From: Cymbidium sinense
Taxonomy: Eukaryota; Streptophyta; Magnoliopsida; Asparagales; Orchidaceae
Direction: 5' to 3'
Assembly (NCBI GenBank): GCA_021442155.1
Contig: CM038222.1
Span: 19,602,923-19,666,922 of the forward strand
Length of the DNA stretch: 64,000 bases
Below are positions 1 through 11,459 of this stretch, in pieces (position 1 is the first letter of the stretch; every line of letters starts with the position of its first letter). A program made the translations under genes and the position numbers. The notes under the pieces were generated by a model, which saw only the letters and a list, made by a program, of their open reading frames with translations, was not told the origin of the DNA and did no database searches.

Positions 1-2028
1 AAGTTTAGGCTTTAGCATTTAAGGTTTAGGGTTTAGGGTTTAGGGTTTAGGGTTTAGGGTTTATGATTTAGTGTTTAGGATTTACGGTTTAGGGTTTTAA
101 AGGTTTAGGGTTTAGGATTTAGGGTTTAGTTTATGATATAGGGTTTAGGGTTACAAGGTTTAGGGCTTAGGGTTGAGGTTTAGAGCTTATTTAGGGTTGT
201 AGAGAGGTTTGGGTGTTTAGGGTTATATGGTTTTAGGGTTTAAGGTTTAGGGTTTAGGGTTTTAAGGATTAGGGTTTAAGGTTTAGGGATTTTTAGGGTT
301 TAGGGTTTAGGGTTTAAGGTTTAGGGTTTAAGGTTTATTTTAGGTTTAGGGTTTTTTTTAAATTATGTAAACTAGTAGGTTTACATTTATTTAGTTTTTT
401 TATTAATTTTATTTTATTTTATTTTTATTTTTATTTAGGCTTATTTTTAATTTCTATTTAGTTTAGTTTGTTTATTTTAGGTTTATTTATTTTAGTTTAG
501 GATTTTTATTTTAGTTTATTTTTTAGGTTTAAGTTTATTTTTTTTAGTTTGGTTTTATTATTATTATTTTTTTTAGGTTTAGGTTTTGTTTTTTAATTTT
601 TGGTTTAGATTTAGGTATTATTTTATTTTTTAAGGTTTAGGTTTTGGTTTTTATTTTAGGTTTATTTTTAGGTTTTATTTTTAGTTTAGGTTTAGGTTTA
701 TTTTCAGTTTATTTTATTTTATTTAGTTTAGGGTTTAGGTTTAGTTTATTTTAGGTTTAGGTTTAGGTTTAGGTTTATTTTATTTTGTTTATTTTAGGTT
801 TAGGTTATTTTTTTAGGTTTATTTTTAAGGTTTAGATATTTATTTAGTTTTTATTTTACTTTAATTTAGGTTTATTTTATTTTTAATTTTCATCTTTTTT
901 TTTATATTTAGATTTTTTATTTTTAGGTTAATCTTATTTTTTTGGTTTAGTTTAGATATTTATTTATTTTATTTTAGTTTAGTTTTTATTTTTTATTTTA
1001 TTTTATTTTTAGGTTTAGGTTTAAGTTCTGGTTTTAGTTTTGGTTTTTATTTTATTTAGGTTTAGGTTTACTTATTTATTTTATTTTTAAGTTTTATTTA
1101 GTTTAGGTCTAGGTTTTTAGATTTTTAGGGTTTAAGATTTAGGGTTTAGGGTTTAAGGTTTAGAGTTTGGGGTTTAGGGTTTAGGGTTTAGGGTTGTAGG
1201 TTTTACAATTTAGGGATTAGGGTTTAGGGTTTAGGGTTTATTTATTTGTTTTTAATTTTTTTATTTTTTAATAAAATAAACTGCTAGGCCTACGTTTATC
1301 TAGTTTATTTAGTTTATTTCCTTTTTTTTATTTAGGTTTATTTTTATTTTTATTTAGTTTGGTTTATTTATTTTAGGTTTTTTATTTTAGTTTACTTTTA
1401 AGTTTTAGGTTTAGGTTTAGGTTTATTTTCTAGTTTAGTTTTATTTTTAATTTATTTTTTAGGTTTAGGTTTTAGTATTTAATTTTTATTTAAAGTTCAT
1501 TTTAAGATTTTATTTTTTAGTATAGGTTTAGGTTTATTTTCTGTTTATTTTATTTTATTTAGTTTAGGTTGATGTTTTAGTTTAGTTTATTTTAGGTTTA
1601 GGTTTAGGTTTTATTTATTTTAGTTTACTTTTTTTTTTAGTTTAGGTTTAGGTTTATTATATTTTTATTGTAGGTTAGGTTTTTTAGTTTAGGTTTATTT
1701 GTTATTTTATTTTTAGGTTTATTTTTTTGGTTTAGATTTTATTTATTTAGTTTTTTATTTTATTTTATTTTAGGTTTATTTTATTTATTTTATTTTTTAG
1801 GTTTAGGTTTTATTTTTAGTTTTGTTTATGTTTATTTATTTATTTTATTTTTGTTTAGTTTTTATTTTTTATTATATTTTTTTAGGTTTAGGTTTAGGTT
1901 TAGGTTTTAGTAAAGGTTTTTATTTTATTTTATTTTTTTATTTTATTTTGGTTTAGGTTTTTTTATTTATTTTATTTAATTTAGGTTTAGGTTTTAGCTT
2001 TTTAGGATTTGGCGTTTAGTGTTTAGGG
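1..2028. repeat. Degenerate telomere-like satellite, block 1
   Basis: The stretch is built of TTTAGGG words and decayed derivatives (TTTAGG, TTTATTTTA). TTTAGGG-rich patches lie at about 1-340, 1110-1240 and 1990-2028, separated by T/A-rich stretches with almost no C on the plus strand. A non-telomeric motif (a TAAACTAGTAGG-like word followed by a TTTAGTTTATT-like word) occurs at about 365 and 1276, giving a monomer of roughly 0.9 kb; the same motif recurs in the two other blocks. All TTTAGGG words have the same orientation. It is too degenerate to be a functional telomere, and interstitial or subtelomeric satellite is the likely identity. Confidence 0.85.
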
Positions 2029-2034
2029 TTTTTT

Positions 2035-4485
2035 AGAAAGTTTGAATTTTATTACCATAAAAATAAGGGATATAATGTCCTTAAAAGTGCTATAGCTCAA
2101 AGTTCTACTGCTCATAAAGCTACAAAAAACCTAAAGAGCTAGCCCCCATCTAAGTACAACGGAAAAAAAGAATGAAAGAGCAAATACAACACCTTAAAAG
2201 AAAATGAGAAAAGACACAAAATAACACTAATATAACTCAAGAAAGCAGTAAAAAGAGTAGTCAGTAGCAGCTCATGTTCCCTTTGAGAAGTCAAGATAAG
2301 CTAGATCCACATCAATAGTACTTGAGTTGACTGAGTAAAGATCATTCCATCTGTGAAGTTCCAGCCTACAAAAGAAATCTACAAAACACTACAAAGGCAA
2401 TGGTCATAGCTGAAGGGAAAAGATAAAGTAAACAATTTAGAAAGAGCTAAGAAAGAGATGGCTTAGGCTCAGTTAAGATCATCTCAAGGGGCAACAATAC
2501 ATATGAGCATCCAAACTTTATGAGAAGAGTTACAATCATATACATGCTACCAACCAGAGAGAAGGTATGAGGAAACATCAAGGCCATCATAGCCAGCATA
2601 CCTAATATAAGCAACCATCCAAGGCAAAATAGTCCATAGTGATCCAATTCCTGCACCAAACAAATAGATAAAAATAGCCAGCTAGCAGCCTGCCAAAAGC
2701 CAACCCACCAACCAAAACCCACAACAAATGAATCACTTAAAGCCAACATCCCAGAAGTTATAGCAGGATCAGTGGCCGAGCTAATATAAACCAAGCAGTA
2801 ACTCCACCAAAGCAACCACCAATAAGAAGAGAAACACGAAAAAGGGGAAGTCATCATAAATAAGGGGAACAACACAATTGAGCAAAATAGTCTCAAAGGC
2901 AAAACAACAACCCACGGCTATCTCCAGCACTAGGAATACAAATCCAAGGGAAAAACCTCCACCTAAATAGCAAAATAGTAGGAGATAAGTAGCACCAGAG
3001 AGAGGAAAGCCATTGTATAGAGAGGCCAAGAGGGCATCCTTAAATTACCATCAAAACCACCACCAAGGTTGCCAAAAGAATAGTAAATCCACCACCACCA
3101 ACCAAGAGACAAATATCAGGAAACAAGGAGAGCGAAATAAACCATATGGAGTCAATATCAATAGCCAACATAAATCCCAAAACACCAAGCCATGGCACAA
3201 GCATCCAAGGCAAGATAGCAGCGACAAAAAACCCCTCAAGCAGCCAACCCTGAACAACAAGTCCTAAAATAAGACCAAATAAACCATAAGAGCTCATATC
3301 CTCCACCAACGAAATAGCCAATAAAACATCCCAGGCCAGCAGCCAACAGGATGAGCAGCATGAGAAATCAGAGCAACAAAAAAATTGACACCCAAACTGG
3401 GAACAAAAATAAAGGCTGCACACCCAGAGGATAACTAACCTAGGAGTGCACTAAACCCAACCAAAAGCACCTAAACCAACTATAAAACATAGCCAACACA
3501 TCCACCCAACCAACCAACCCAGCCAGCCAAAATAGCAAACCAACCCAGTCAACCAACAAAACCAACCAACAGATAAAGCCAATACAGAGACCAAAAAAGC
3601 GGGAAAGAACAATAGTAGACAAAAACACAACCCACTTGGAGATCTCCAAAATAACCAAGAAATAAAAATGGTAGTTACCCTGCCAAAGAAAGGCCAAGGA
3701 GGACCACCCAACCACAAACAACAAACTGTAAGAAAAGGAACAAGGCCAAAGACAAACAAAACCCCTTCCAAATCCCAAAGAGCAGACAATCACCATGAAG
3801 GAGAAAACAGGAAGATAACAACCACAAAATAGCTACCTCCAATCCACAAGGGGGAGGGAAAAACCAACTAGCAGAAGCCACCAAGCCAAACCACGAAAGG
3901 AGAACATCAACCACCAAAAAACCCAAAACTAAGCCAAGCTAGAAGAGGCCAATGGTGGCCATGAAAAAATAACCACCCAAAATAGCCAGGAAGATGGAAG
4001 AAACAAATAGCAGCTACTAGTAGAACCAACCGTAACAGCTGAAAATCCAATAAAGCCATAGCCAGCCAAAACTAGAGGCAAACCCAATATCCATTAATAA
4101 AAGGGGCAGGCCAAAAATCTGCACAGCCACAACCCAATAGGAGACCCTAAAAAAAATCACCAATTGTGTAGAAAAAGAAGCATAACATGAGCCAAAAAAA
4201 GAAAACCACCATTCTCAGAGGATAGGGAAACCAATTAAAAACCACTACGACCCAAAAAAGGGTCAGTTAAGTATAGAATGGGATTAAGAGGAAGGGTGTT
4301 AAGTATGGAAATAAACTCAGTAAAAACCACTTCCTAGTGAGGGAAGCATAAAATAAACAACCAAAAAATAGTCTGAATAAAACCACCATAGCAAAAAGAT
4401 TAATAAAATAGCAAAAGGTTAAAATCTGAGGTAAGGCAATCCAGTGTTATCCAAATTGACCAGACCACACAGATGCTAGCTAAGC
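2035..4485 (-). other. T/G-rich 3' UTR of the L1-type LINE
   Basis: About 2.4 kb lies between the end of the RNase H domain and the A-run at the LINE 3' end. On the element's sense (minus) strand it is strongly T/G-rich, with repeated GGTTGG, TTTTGG and TGGTTGG words (clearest at about 3440-4000); the plus strand is correspondingly A/C-rich. The several hydrophobic open frames here (Leu/Phe/Trp/Gly-rich on minus) are by-products of this composition and match nothing I recognise. The sense strand ends with an AATAAAA-containing stretch just before the A-run, in keeping with a LINE 3' terminus. Long G-rich 3' UTRs are known from L1 elements generally; that this one serves the same role is inference. 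Confidence 0.6.
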
Positions 4486-4489
4486 TATG

Positions 4490-4910
4490 GCTATCAAATA
4501 AAGTGAGCTCATTTCATTCCCCGCCCAAATTAGCCAAAAAATCAACATAAGCATTACCTTCATGAAGAAGGTGAAACATTTTGAAGCAAACTTGTGAAAG
4601 AAGCCTTTTAGTGTGATTAAGAAGATAAAATAAGTCAGCATTCCCCATTTTATTATTATTGAGCATATCATGCAATAGAAGAGCATCAACTTCAATCCAA
4701 ATATTAAAGAGGCCTTTGCTTAACCAAATATTAATAGCTTTGTTAATAGCCATGAGCTCAACATTAATAACAGAACAAGCTTTGAGGTGGTAGGCAAAAG
4801 CACAAATGACAGTACCTTTAGGATCCCTAAGAATTTCACCACATCCATATTTGTTTGGGGAAACAGAACCATCAGAATTGATCTTAATAAAATTTTTTCA
4901 AGCTTAATCC
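4490..4910 (-). pseudogene. LINE RNase H domain (RVT_3 type)
   Basis: The minus-strand translation carries the plant LINE RNase H signature: an NSDGS motif near 4868, an RD..G stretch, a VELMA motif near 4755, a WIEVDA motif near 4690 and a terminal YVDFLANLG motif near 4535. These supply the four acidic residues (D, E, D, D) expected of the RNase HI fold. One frameshift in an A/T run near 4890 separates the first strand from the upstream part, and another shift falls near the C-terminus. The domain would remove RNA from the RNA:DNA hybrid during target-primed reverse transcription. Its position just upstream of the 3' UTR matches plant L1 elements. Confidence 0.82.
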
Positions 4911-5239
4911 AATGTATAATCCTAATACTCTTGTAGGAAGGATCACCATGCAATGTGATACCCAATTTTTTAGCCAGAAATTTATAACCTCTAAAGTGAA
5001 GATTACTAATCAAATTTGCATTAAATAAAACATGGATTTTTTTTTCTTTAGTCCTAGCAAGGATCCTTTTATGGTTCATAGGGATATCACGATATTTAGC
5101 ATCATTTCAATCCATTAAAATGAACTAAATAAGGGTAATTGCAATTAAAACTTTGATATGACCTTTCAGAGTTTTATGGAAATAAACTACAAGAAGTTGA
5201 TATGATGAAAGAGAGCTGTGAAATTAGTTAGTGTTAAAT

Positions 5240-5980
5240 AAATCATCATACCATATCCAAAGTTTGGAAGCAATAGCACCATTGACAAACATGATTAACA
5301 TTTTCAATATGAAAGAAACAATAGCACTTGGAAGGTAAATAAAACCCTTTAAGCCAGAGCAAGGAATCAACAGGGATGAAGTTATTCAAAATCCTCCAAG
5401 CTAAAACAGAATAAAAATTTGAATGATATTGTTCCAAAGTTTAATGAAAACATTAGAGGTGTTTTGTTTATTTCTAATAAAATTCCAAACCTATTTAAGA
5501 ATGAAATCACCATTGTAGGAGAGCTTGAAAAGAATTTGATCCAGTTTATTAGAAAAGATAGCAATGCTGTAAAACTTGTAAAAAAAAAATAGGAATATAG
5601 TTCTCAACTTTGTTTTCATTCCAACTGTTATTAAGCCAAAAAAAGTTAACTTTGATAGCAGCAGTAGAGTGTGTAGATAAAAGGGAGTCAATATAGCCAT
5701 TGCCAATCCAATTATATTGGCAAAAGAAAGAAGAACTCGAATGAATACCCCAAGATATTAAGGATTCAACAACCCATTTATTGGAGCAAAGGCTTTTCCA
5801 AACTGGAGAGTCAGCAACTTTATAAGCATAGTTAAGAGGGTGTTTACCTTGGCAATATTTTTCCATCATAAAATTAGCCCAAAGGCTATCATTCTTTCTA
5901 AAATTCCACCAGAACTTATGAGAGAAGGTAGTGATAGCTTCATGAATAGGTTTGAAACCAAGACCACCTTCACCCAAAGG
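5240..5980 (-). pseudogene. LINE ORF2 C-terminal region with zf-RVT domain
   Basis: At 5980-5549 the minus strand reads an MGEGGLGFKP start, the Glu-Gly-Gly-Leu-Gly-Phe motif that lies between RT and the zinc-binding domain in plant L1 ORF2, followed by a tryptophan-rich segment. At 5437-5246 it reads a WRILNNFIPV...L stretch followed by Cys, His and Cys residues, matching the zf-RVT domain. The two pieces are in different frames, so at least one frameshift lies between 5549 and 5437. This region is thought to bind nucleic acid during retrotransposition. Identification rests on motif order rather than on a search. Confidence 0.75.
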
Positions 5981-6269
5981 ACCACAACATTTATGTCAGG
6001 AAGTCTAATGCATTATTTTAATAGAATTATTGGACCACCAAAAAAAGTTATTAAGCAAGCGATCAATTCTGATAAGAGTAGAATTAGTGGGAATAATAAT
6101 TTGAATCAAATTATGAGGCGTTGAATTGAGAGTGCTTTTAAGAATAGTGAGCTTGCCACCAAAGGAATGTAAATGGAATTCCCAAACAAAAATTTTATTT
6201 AAATTTTTTTGAATTAACTCATCAAAAAGGTTGGATTGTTTTGGACCTTTAAAAAGAGGAGAACCTTAA

Positions 6270-7030
6270 GTACTTAAGAGCTAAGTGTTGATGTTTAAAA
6301 TTAGTGATATGCAAGCTTTGATTGATTTTATTATTGGAGATACTTGAAGAAGTAATAAAATAGCTTTTGTTATCATTGATAGAAAGACCACTTTCTACCA
6401 AAATTATTTAAAAAATCTTTAGGTTATTTATATGATGGATAGAAGCATTGCAAAAAATAATAAAATTATCTACAAAGCTTAAGTGGGAAATAGAAGACCA
6501 CCAAGAGTTCTCAGTACATACTAGGATTATTTAAGAACAACTCATTGATGCTCCTAGATAAGTACTCTTAAGCAACAAACCCCATTAAAAATAAAGAACT
6601 AGAAATTATTACTACAATATTTAATAAGAAAAATAAATTTAGCAGAAAACCCAAATAAATTCAGAATATGGAAAAGGAAATCCCAAGAGATATTATCAAA
6701 AGCCTTGGTAATATCTAATTTGAAAAGAATGTTTCCACCTCTAGTCTTAGCATCTAAATCATGAATTAATTCTTGGGCAAGTAAAATGTTCCCAAAAATA
6801 GATCTACCTCTAACAAAACCAGTTTGGTTAAGAGAGATAATCTTATGATGGACTAACCCTGTTGGCAAGAATTTTGGAAATTAACTTATTGAAGAAGGTG
6901 CAAAGATTAATAGGTCTAAAATCATTCCAATAGTCTAGGTTATCTTTCTTAGGTATGAGAATAATATAAGTGCTAGAAAAATATCTAGGAAGAGGATTAC
7001 CAATAAAAAAAATCAACCACAGCCTCAATC
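6270..7030 (-). pseudogene. LINE reverse transcriptase, broken
   Basis: The minus strand shows IILIPKKD and a DFRPINLC-type motif at 7000-6900, then QTGFVRGRSI...N and LDITKAFDN at 6830-6690. These are the canonical early RT blocks of non-LTR elements, including the first catalytic Asp in the ITKAFD motif. The catalytic F/YADD box is expected near 6460; the best-aligned segment there reads Phe-Val-Asp-Asn, so the second Asp appears lost. There are stops between 6600 and 6300 and a frame change near 6850. The enzyme would have copied LINE RNA at a nicked target site; this copy cannot. Confidence 0.85.
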
Positions 7031-7109
7031 AGATCAATTGTAATAACAAACCAATATTTTTGGAAAAATTGAGTAGTAAAACCCTCTAGACTAGCAACAG
7101 AATATATGT

Positions 7110-7575
7110 TCATTCTATTAAGACTTTAAAAATTTCATCTTCATTAAGCACATTAGTAAGAAATTTATTATCATCATTGGTAATAATAAAAGGAATTAAG
7201 TGTGATTTAGAAATAGCTTCATAAGAGCAACTCTTATTAAGAATATTTCTAAAGTAATTAATGCCTAAATCCTTAATATCATTATTCTCCATAATCCATT
7301 CTCCATTATCATCTTTAATTTTTTGAAAAATTTTTAAGGCTCTCTTTTTATTAACTAAAGCATGGAAATAGTTCATATTCTTGTCACCGTCTGCAATGTG
7401 TTTACTAGCAGCTTTTTGGTGCCAATAAGTCTCTTCCATATTTTGAAAACTAACAAGCTTATCTTTCGCCTCATCAATTCCTTAATCTTAGAAGGATCAG
7501 ACATAACAGAGACTTCAAGATCACAAACCAATTTTTTGATATCTTTAATATTAGAAAAAAAGTTTTTAAATTAAT
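7110..7575 (-). pseudogene. LINE ORF2 linker between endonuclease and RT
   Basis: The minus strand reads ETYWHQKA...DGDKNMNYFHA, which corresponds to the conserved linker of plant L1 ORF2 in which Trp, Gly-Asp-x-Asn and Tyr-Phe-His are typical. It continues to an N..DEIF motif just ahead of the RT. The frame is open for about 109 codons and shows that the element was a standard ORF2 before decay. The stretch 7440-7850 further upstream continues the linker with several stops. Confidence 0.78.
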
Positions 7576-7849
7576 GCTTGTTCCACCAACCCTAATTTTG
7601 TTTAAATCTTTTAAGCTTAAACCAAATTCTATTCATCCCCATAATAGAATTATCAGGATGTAAAGGAGCTTTTCAATTGTTAGCCACAACATTAAAAAAA
7701 TCAATATGCTGAATCCACATGTTCTAAAATCTAAAAGGAGAGAAATTTTTTAATCTATTAGAATTATCTTTAATAGAAACCAAACGAGTAGCATGATCAG
7801 ATAAGGTTCGACTTAAATTATCGACAGAAGTAATAGGCCATTGAGTAGT

Positions 7850-8300
7850 CTAATGAGTATTAAAAAGAATTTGGTCCAACCTTTGCCAAAGTCTAGAGTT
7901 TTGCCAAGTATAATTAAAACCATTAAAACCAATATTAATCAAATTACAATTAAGGATCATATTGGAAAATTCTTCCATGGAATGAAGATTAAGAGAGCAA
8001 CCACCACTTCGTTCAGAAGAGAACAAAATAGTGTTAAAATCACCATCAACAAACCAAGGTTTATTGACAGAGGTGTCAAAATTAGTCAAGTTATCCCAAA
8101 GAAGATTTCTACCAGATCTATTACAAGATGCATAAACAAAAGAGCCCAAAACACAATAATCACCATAAGAGATTTGAGCATTGACAACTTGATGAAAATC
8201 ATCAAGAATTGAAACATCTATAAAGTTATTCTAAAAACACCAAATCTTATTACTAACATTAGAAATTTTTTTTGAAATAGATCATTCCAGCAACATGGTT
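7850..8300 (-). pseudogene. LINE AP-like endonuclease, N-terminus missing
   Basis: The minus strand reads SFVYASCN...R..LW..L followed by PWFVDGDFN and SERSGG, then FNYTWQN and a D-Q-I-L-F-N motif. These are hallmark blocks of the exonuclease-endonuclease-phosphatase fold in plant L1 ORF2; GDFN holds catalytic Asp and Asn. The N-terminal third, with the first metal-binding Asn and Glu, is absent because the copia LTR boundary cuts the reading frame near 8327. The domain nicks target DNA to prime reverse transcription. Confidence 0.85.
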
Positions 8301-8327
8301 AATTTTATTAGCATGAATAAGCAGCTA

Positions 8328-10547
8328 TGTGAGTCACTATAGCACCCAAGAGGGGTGGGTGAGGGGAGCGTGAATTAGGCGATATTAAAAAATTTTAAAA
8401 GTTAAATCTTAAATTTTAAGTTTTAATAGAGAATTAATTTTTGATTTTATAATGACAAGATATAATTCTTAATGCAACAAAAACAAATGTACAGTAAAGT
8501 AAAGAGAGATAATAGACACAATTTTTATGTGGTTCGGCCAAACTCCAAAAGGCCTACGTCCACGCCTAGCCACCCCTCGCTAGGAATCCACTAAATGCAA
8601 AATAGCTTACAAATAGTACTCTCCTATAACGGGGCGAGTACAACCCTAACAATATGTACTCTCCTACAAAGGGACGAGTACAACACCAATATAAATTTTA
8701 TAGCACAAAAAAATGCAAAATAATAAATTTTGATAAAATAAATGTCTCACAAATATACTAACCTATCCAATTCAAAAAATGATCTCATAACTTATATGAT
8801 CACTTTACAACTTGAAAATTTTGGCAAGATAAAATGGTCACTTAATATTGATTAAAAAAAATAAAATAAATATCTTAAAGTGATCTTACTAAGATGTTTA
8901 TGTTATTATAATTTGTAGACTAATATAAAAATGATTTCAAAATAAATTCACAATATTCTTTTGCATAATAAAATAATTTTAGCAAGGAATAATTTATTAT
9001 ATTTTAATCAAAAAGATGCTTTCAATTAATGCAAATGATCACAAAATACATAAATAAAATTAGTATATTATATATCTAAGTAGGCTAGTAAGCTTTTAAT
9101 TAAAACAAATCTAGCAGATATGAAAATAATTTCAGCACAATAAATTAATTTGAAATGCTTAAAATATACTTCTAAAATAGATCTAAGAATAAATGATCTT
9201 TCAAAATAAGACTAATGATGAAATATTTCAAGAAACCAAAAGGAATTTATAGGAAGTTAAAAATTTCAAGAAGTTGAAATAGATCTTACAAACTATCACA
9301 AGAGTTTTGACAAAAAATGATTGAGAAACTTTGATGTGAAAAATAATGTCCAAAGATTAATCCACCAAAAAGTATAAATTGGAAAGAATAAATAGATGGT
9401 GAAAATAGCATGAACAACTAAAAAAGGATTAAGATCAAGAAAACACACTCAAGTAATTTGAGAAAGCTTGCTTAGTTGAAGATGTTTAAGCTTCCACACC
9501 AAGGATTTGATTTTGCAATATGTGGAGAATACTTGGAAGGAAAATCTAAGAAATTTTCTCTTAGATTTGCTGGAGGGATTTTTTGAATGAGGAATGCTTT
9601 CATGAAGAGAATGAGGGCTATTTATAGGCAAGAAGGTCATTTTGAATTATTTCAAAACAATATATTATTCTAACATCATTTTATCATCTAATAATTTAAT
9701 ATTCAATAAAAATATAATTTATATTAAATAGATATTAAATTCAAGCAGCCAAAATTGGCTATTCACATGGGTAAGTCAAAAATAATCAAATATGGCTCTT
9801 AATATATTCAAAGTATGTAGCATGCATTCATTATTAAAATCAACTAATGTTTGAAAAGTCATAATAAATTCAATTTTAATCAAATGTGGGTCATGTAACA
9901 TATCAAATTAAAAGAAAAAAATCCAAGGAATCCGTTGGAGATGAAATCAGATATAAATTCTTTGATTATAAAATGACTTTGGCTAAAATACAATATTTCA
10001 CATATTTTTTTTAATTTTGAAATATGATATTTAAATATTATGATATAATTTATATATAATCATACATATGTTAGTTATCATATAACCTTCAAATTAAATT
10101 AAAATATTTAATTATATTAAGTAAAAAAATAATTACACTTAATAGTCATAATTTATTATCATTTATTATTTTGACAATTCAAATGCTATGCATGAAACAT
10201 ATAATTTAATGTTAATTAGATAGAGATTTATATAAATTAACCTCATTAAAATAATATGTTCAATTGTGATCAAATTGATTCATGACAATGAACTCATATG
10301 ATTTTCTAAGATAGTTATAAATGCATATAACCTAAAATATTGTATCTTCAGCTTGACATTATCTATTTTGATCTATCTTTCATTCTTCTACTCTTGCAAG
10401 TTTCTCAAACATATTGTGAGATGTATTGGATATGTAATTAGCAATTGAAATATCTGAAACATATAAAAACATTCATTAGAACATCCAAGCAAGTGTTTGT
10501 TATCATCAAAATTGATCGGATGGAACATGAAGCTCATTATGCCAACA
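8328..10547 (-). repeat. 3' LTR of the copia element
   Basis: The start, at 10547 on the minus strand, is TGTTGGC directly after the polypurine tract. The end is placed at 8328 at a terminal CA where the LINE endonuclease frame resumes, giving about 2.2 kb. No second LTR copy exists in the window, so the outer end rests on the LINE boundary and the TG...CA rule and could be off by a few bases. The interior is A/T-rich, with short GTACTCTCC/ACGAGTAC-type repeats near 8615-8690. It holds no coding sequence that I can support. Confidence 0.75.
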
Positions 10548-10548
10548 A

Positions 10549-10562
10549 TCTCCCCCTTTTTG
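10549..10562 (-). promoter_or_regulatory. Copia polypurine tract
   Basis: The minus strand reads CAAAAAGGGGGAGA immediately before the LTR start TGTTGG. It is the plus-strand DNA primer of reverse transcription in LTR elements. Two further GGGGGAG tracts lie upstream on the same strand at about 12409 and 12475, beyond the RTE insertion. Confidence 0.85.
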
Positions 10563-10797
10563 ATGATGACAAACTAATGTTGGGTATTGATTTTAATGAA
10601 GGTGAAAATTGACCTTTTATAGTTTTGAAAAAATTCTCTTCTAAAAAATTTATGCACAACAACAACAACAATAACAGCAACAAGCCTTTATCCCACTAAG
10701 TGGGGTCGGCTACATGAATCCTTCATCTCCATTGTGTCCTATTATGTGTATTCTCATTTAATTCAAGTATACTAAGGCCATTTTTATACATCTTAAC

Positions 10798-11088
10798 TCA
10801 AGCCTTTTTAGGTCTACCTCTACCTTTCTTAACATAAGGAAAATATAATGCATCTACTCTCTTAACCGGGTCAATGGACGATTGATGCTTTATGTGGCCA
10901 AACCATCTAAGGCGACTCTCTCTAATCTTATCTTCCATTGGAGCTACTCCAACTTTTTCCCAAACATACTCATTTCGCATTTTATCTCTAAGAGTAAAGC
11001 CACTCATCCACCTGAGCATCCTCATCTCTGTAACACTTAACTTAGGCTTATGCTTCTCTTTATTGGCCAACATTGCACCATAAGTCAT
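10798..11088 (-). pseudogene. RTE C-terminal region
   Basis: The minus strand reads a KLSVTEMRMLRWMSG motif, then RDK.RNE, GVAP..DK.RE.RLRWFGH and a C-terminal basic GRGRPKKA. This block, ending in a short Gly-Arg/Lys-rich tail, is a strong signature of plant RTE-clade proteins. It is open for 96 codons. The function of the region is not established; nucleic-acid binding is likely given the basic tail. Confidence 0.85.
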
Positions 11089-11459
11089 TCGGTCTTACCA
11101 CCATCTTATAAAATTTTCCCTTAAGTTTAAGTGGAACTTTTCTATCACATAATAGGCGGATCATTCCTCCACTTCAACCATCCAACTTGAATTCTACTAA
11201 TAACATCTCCATCTATTTCTCCTTTTTGTGAACAATAGAGCCTAAATATCTGAATCACTCATTCTTATTAATGACTTGTTCACTTAATGTCACAACACTA
11301 CCACTAGAACTTCCATAACTAAAATTACACTCCATATATTCAATTTTAGATCTTCTTAAATGAAAACCCTTAGACTCTCATGTTGACCTCCATAATTCAA
11401 GTTTCTCTTGGACTCCATCTCTAGTCTTATCAACAAGAAGAATCTCATCAGCAAAAAGC

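Larger units (their letters stand above)
2029..8327 (-). mobile_element. L1-type LINE, 5' part missing, many lesions
   Basis: Read on the minus strand the order is AP-type endonuclease (about 8300-7850), linker (7440-7110), reverse transcriptase (7030-6300), zinc-finger/RVT C-terminal region (5980-5240), RNase H (4910-4490), long 3' UTR, and a short A-run at the junction with the satellite (TTTTTT at 2029-2034 on the plus strand). This is the domain order of plant L1-clade ORF2. ORF1 and the endonuclease N-terminus are absent, because a copia LTR begins at 8328 and the far side of that insertion is not present in the window. Frequent stops and frameshifts show it is dead. No target-site duplication can be scored because only one end survives. 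Confidence 0.85.

Noticed and set aside
1..340. A functional chromosome end (true telomere)
   Set aside because: TTTAGGG words are mixed with many variants and the same DNA recurs in three interior blocks between retroelements, so it is interstitial or subtelomeric satellite.
2447..3926. Several hydrophobic, Trp/Leu/Phe-rich open frames as membrane proteins
   Set aside because: They overlap in two frames on the T/G-rich sense strand of the LINE 3' UTR; the composition alone gives such frames and no family motif is present.
9449..9640. A small protein in the copia LTR
   Set aside because: A 63-codon frame in A/T-rich LTR sequence without any motif; chance is sufficient.
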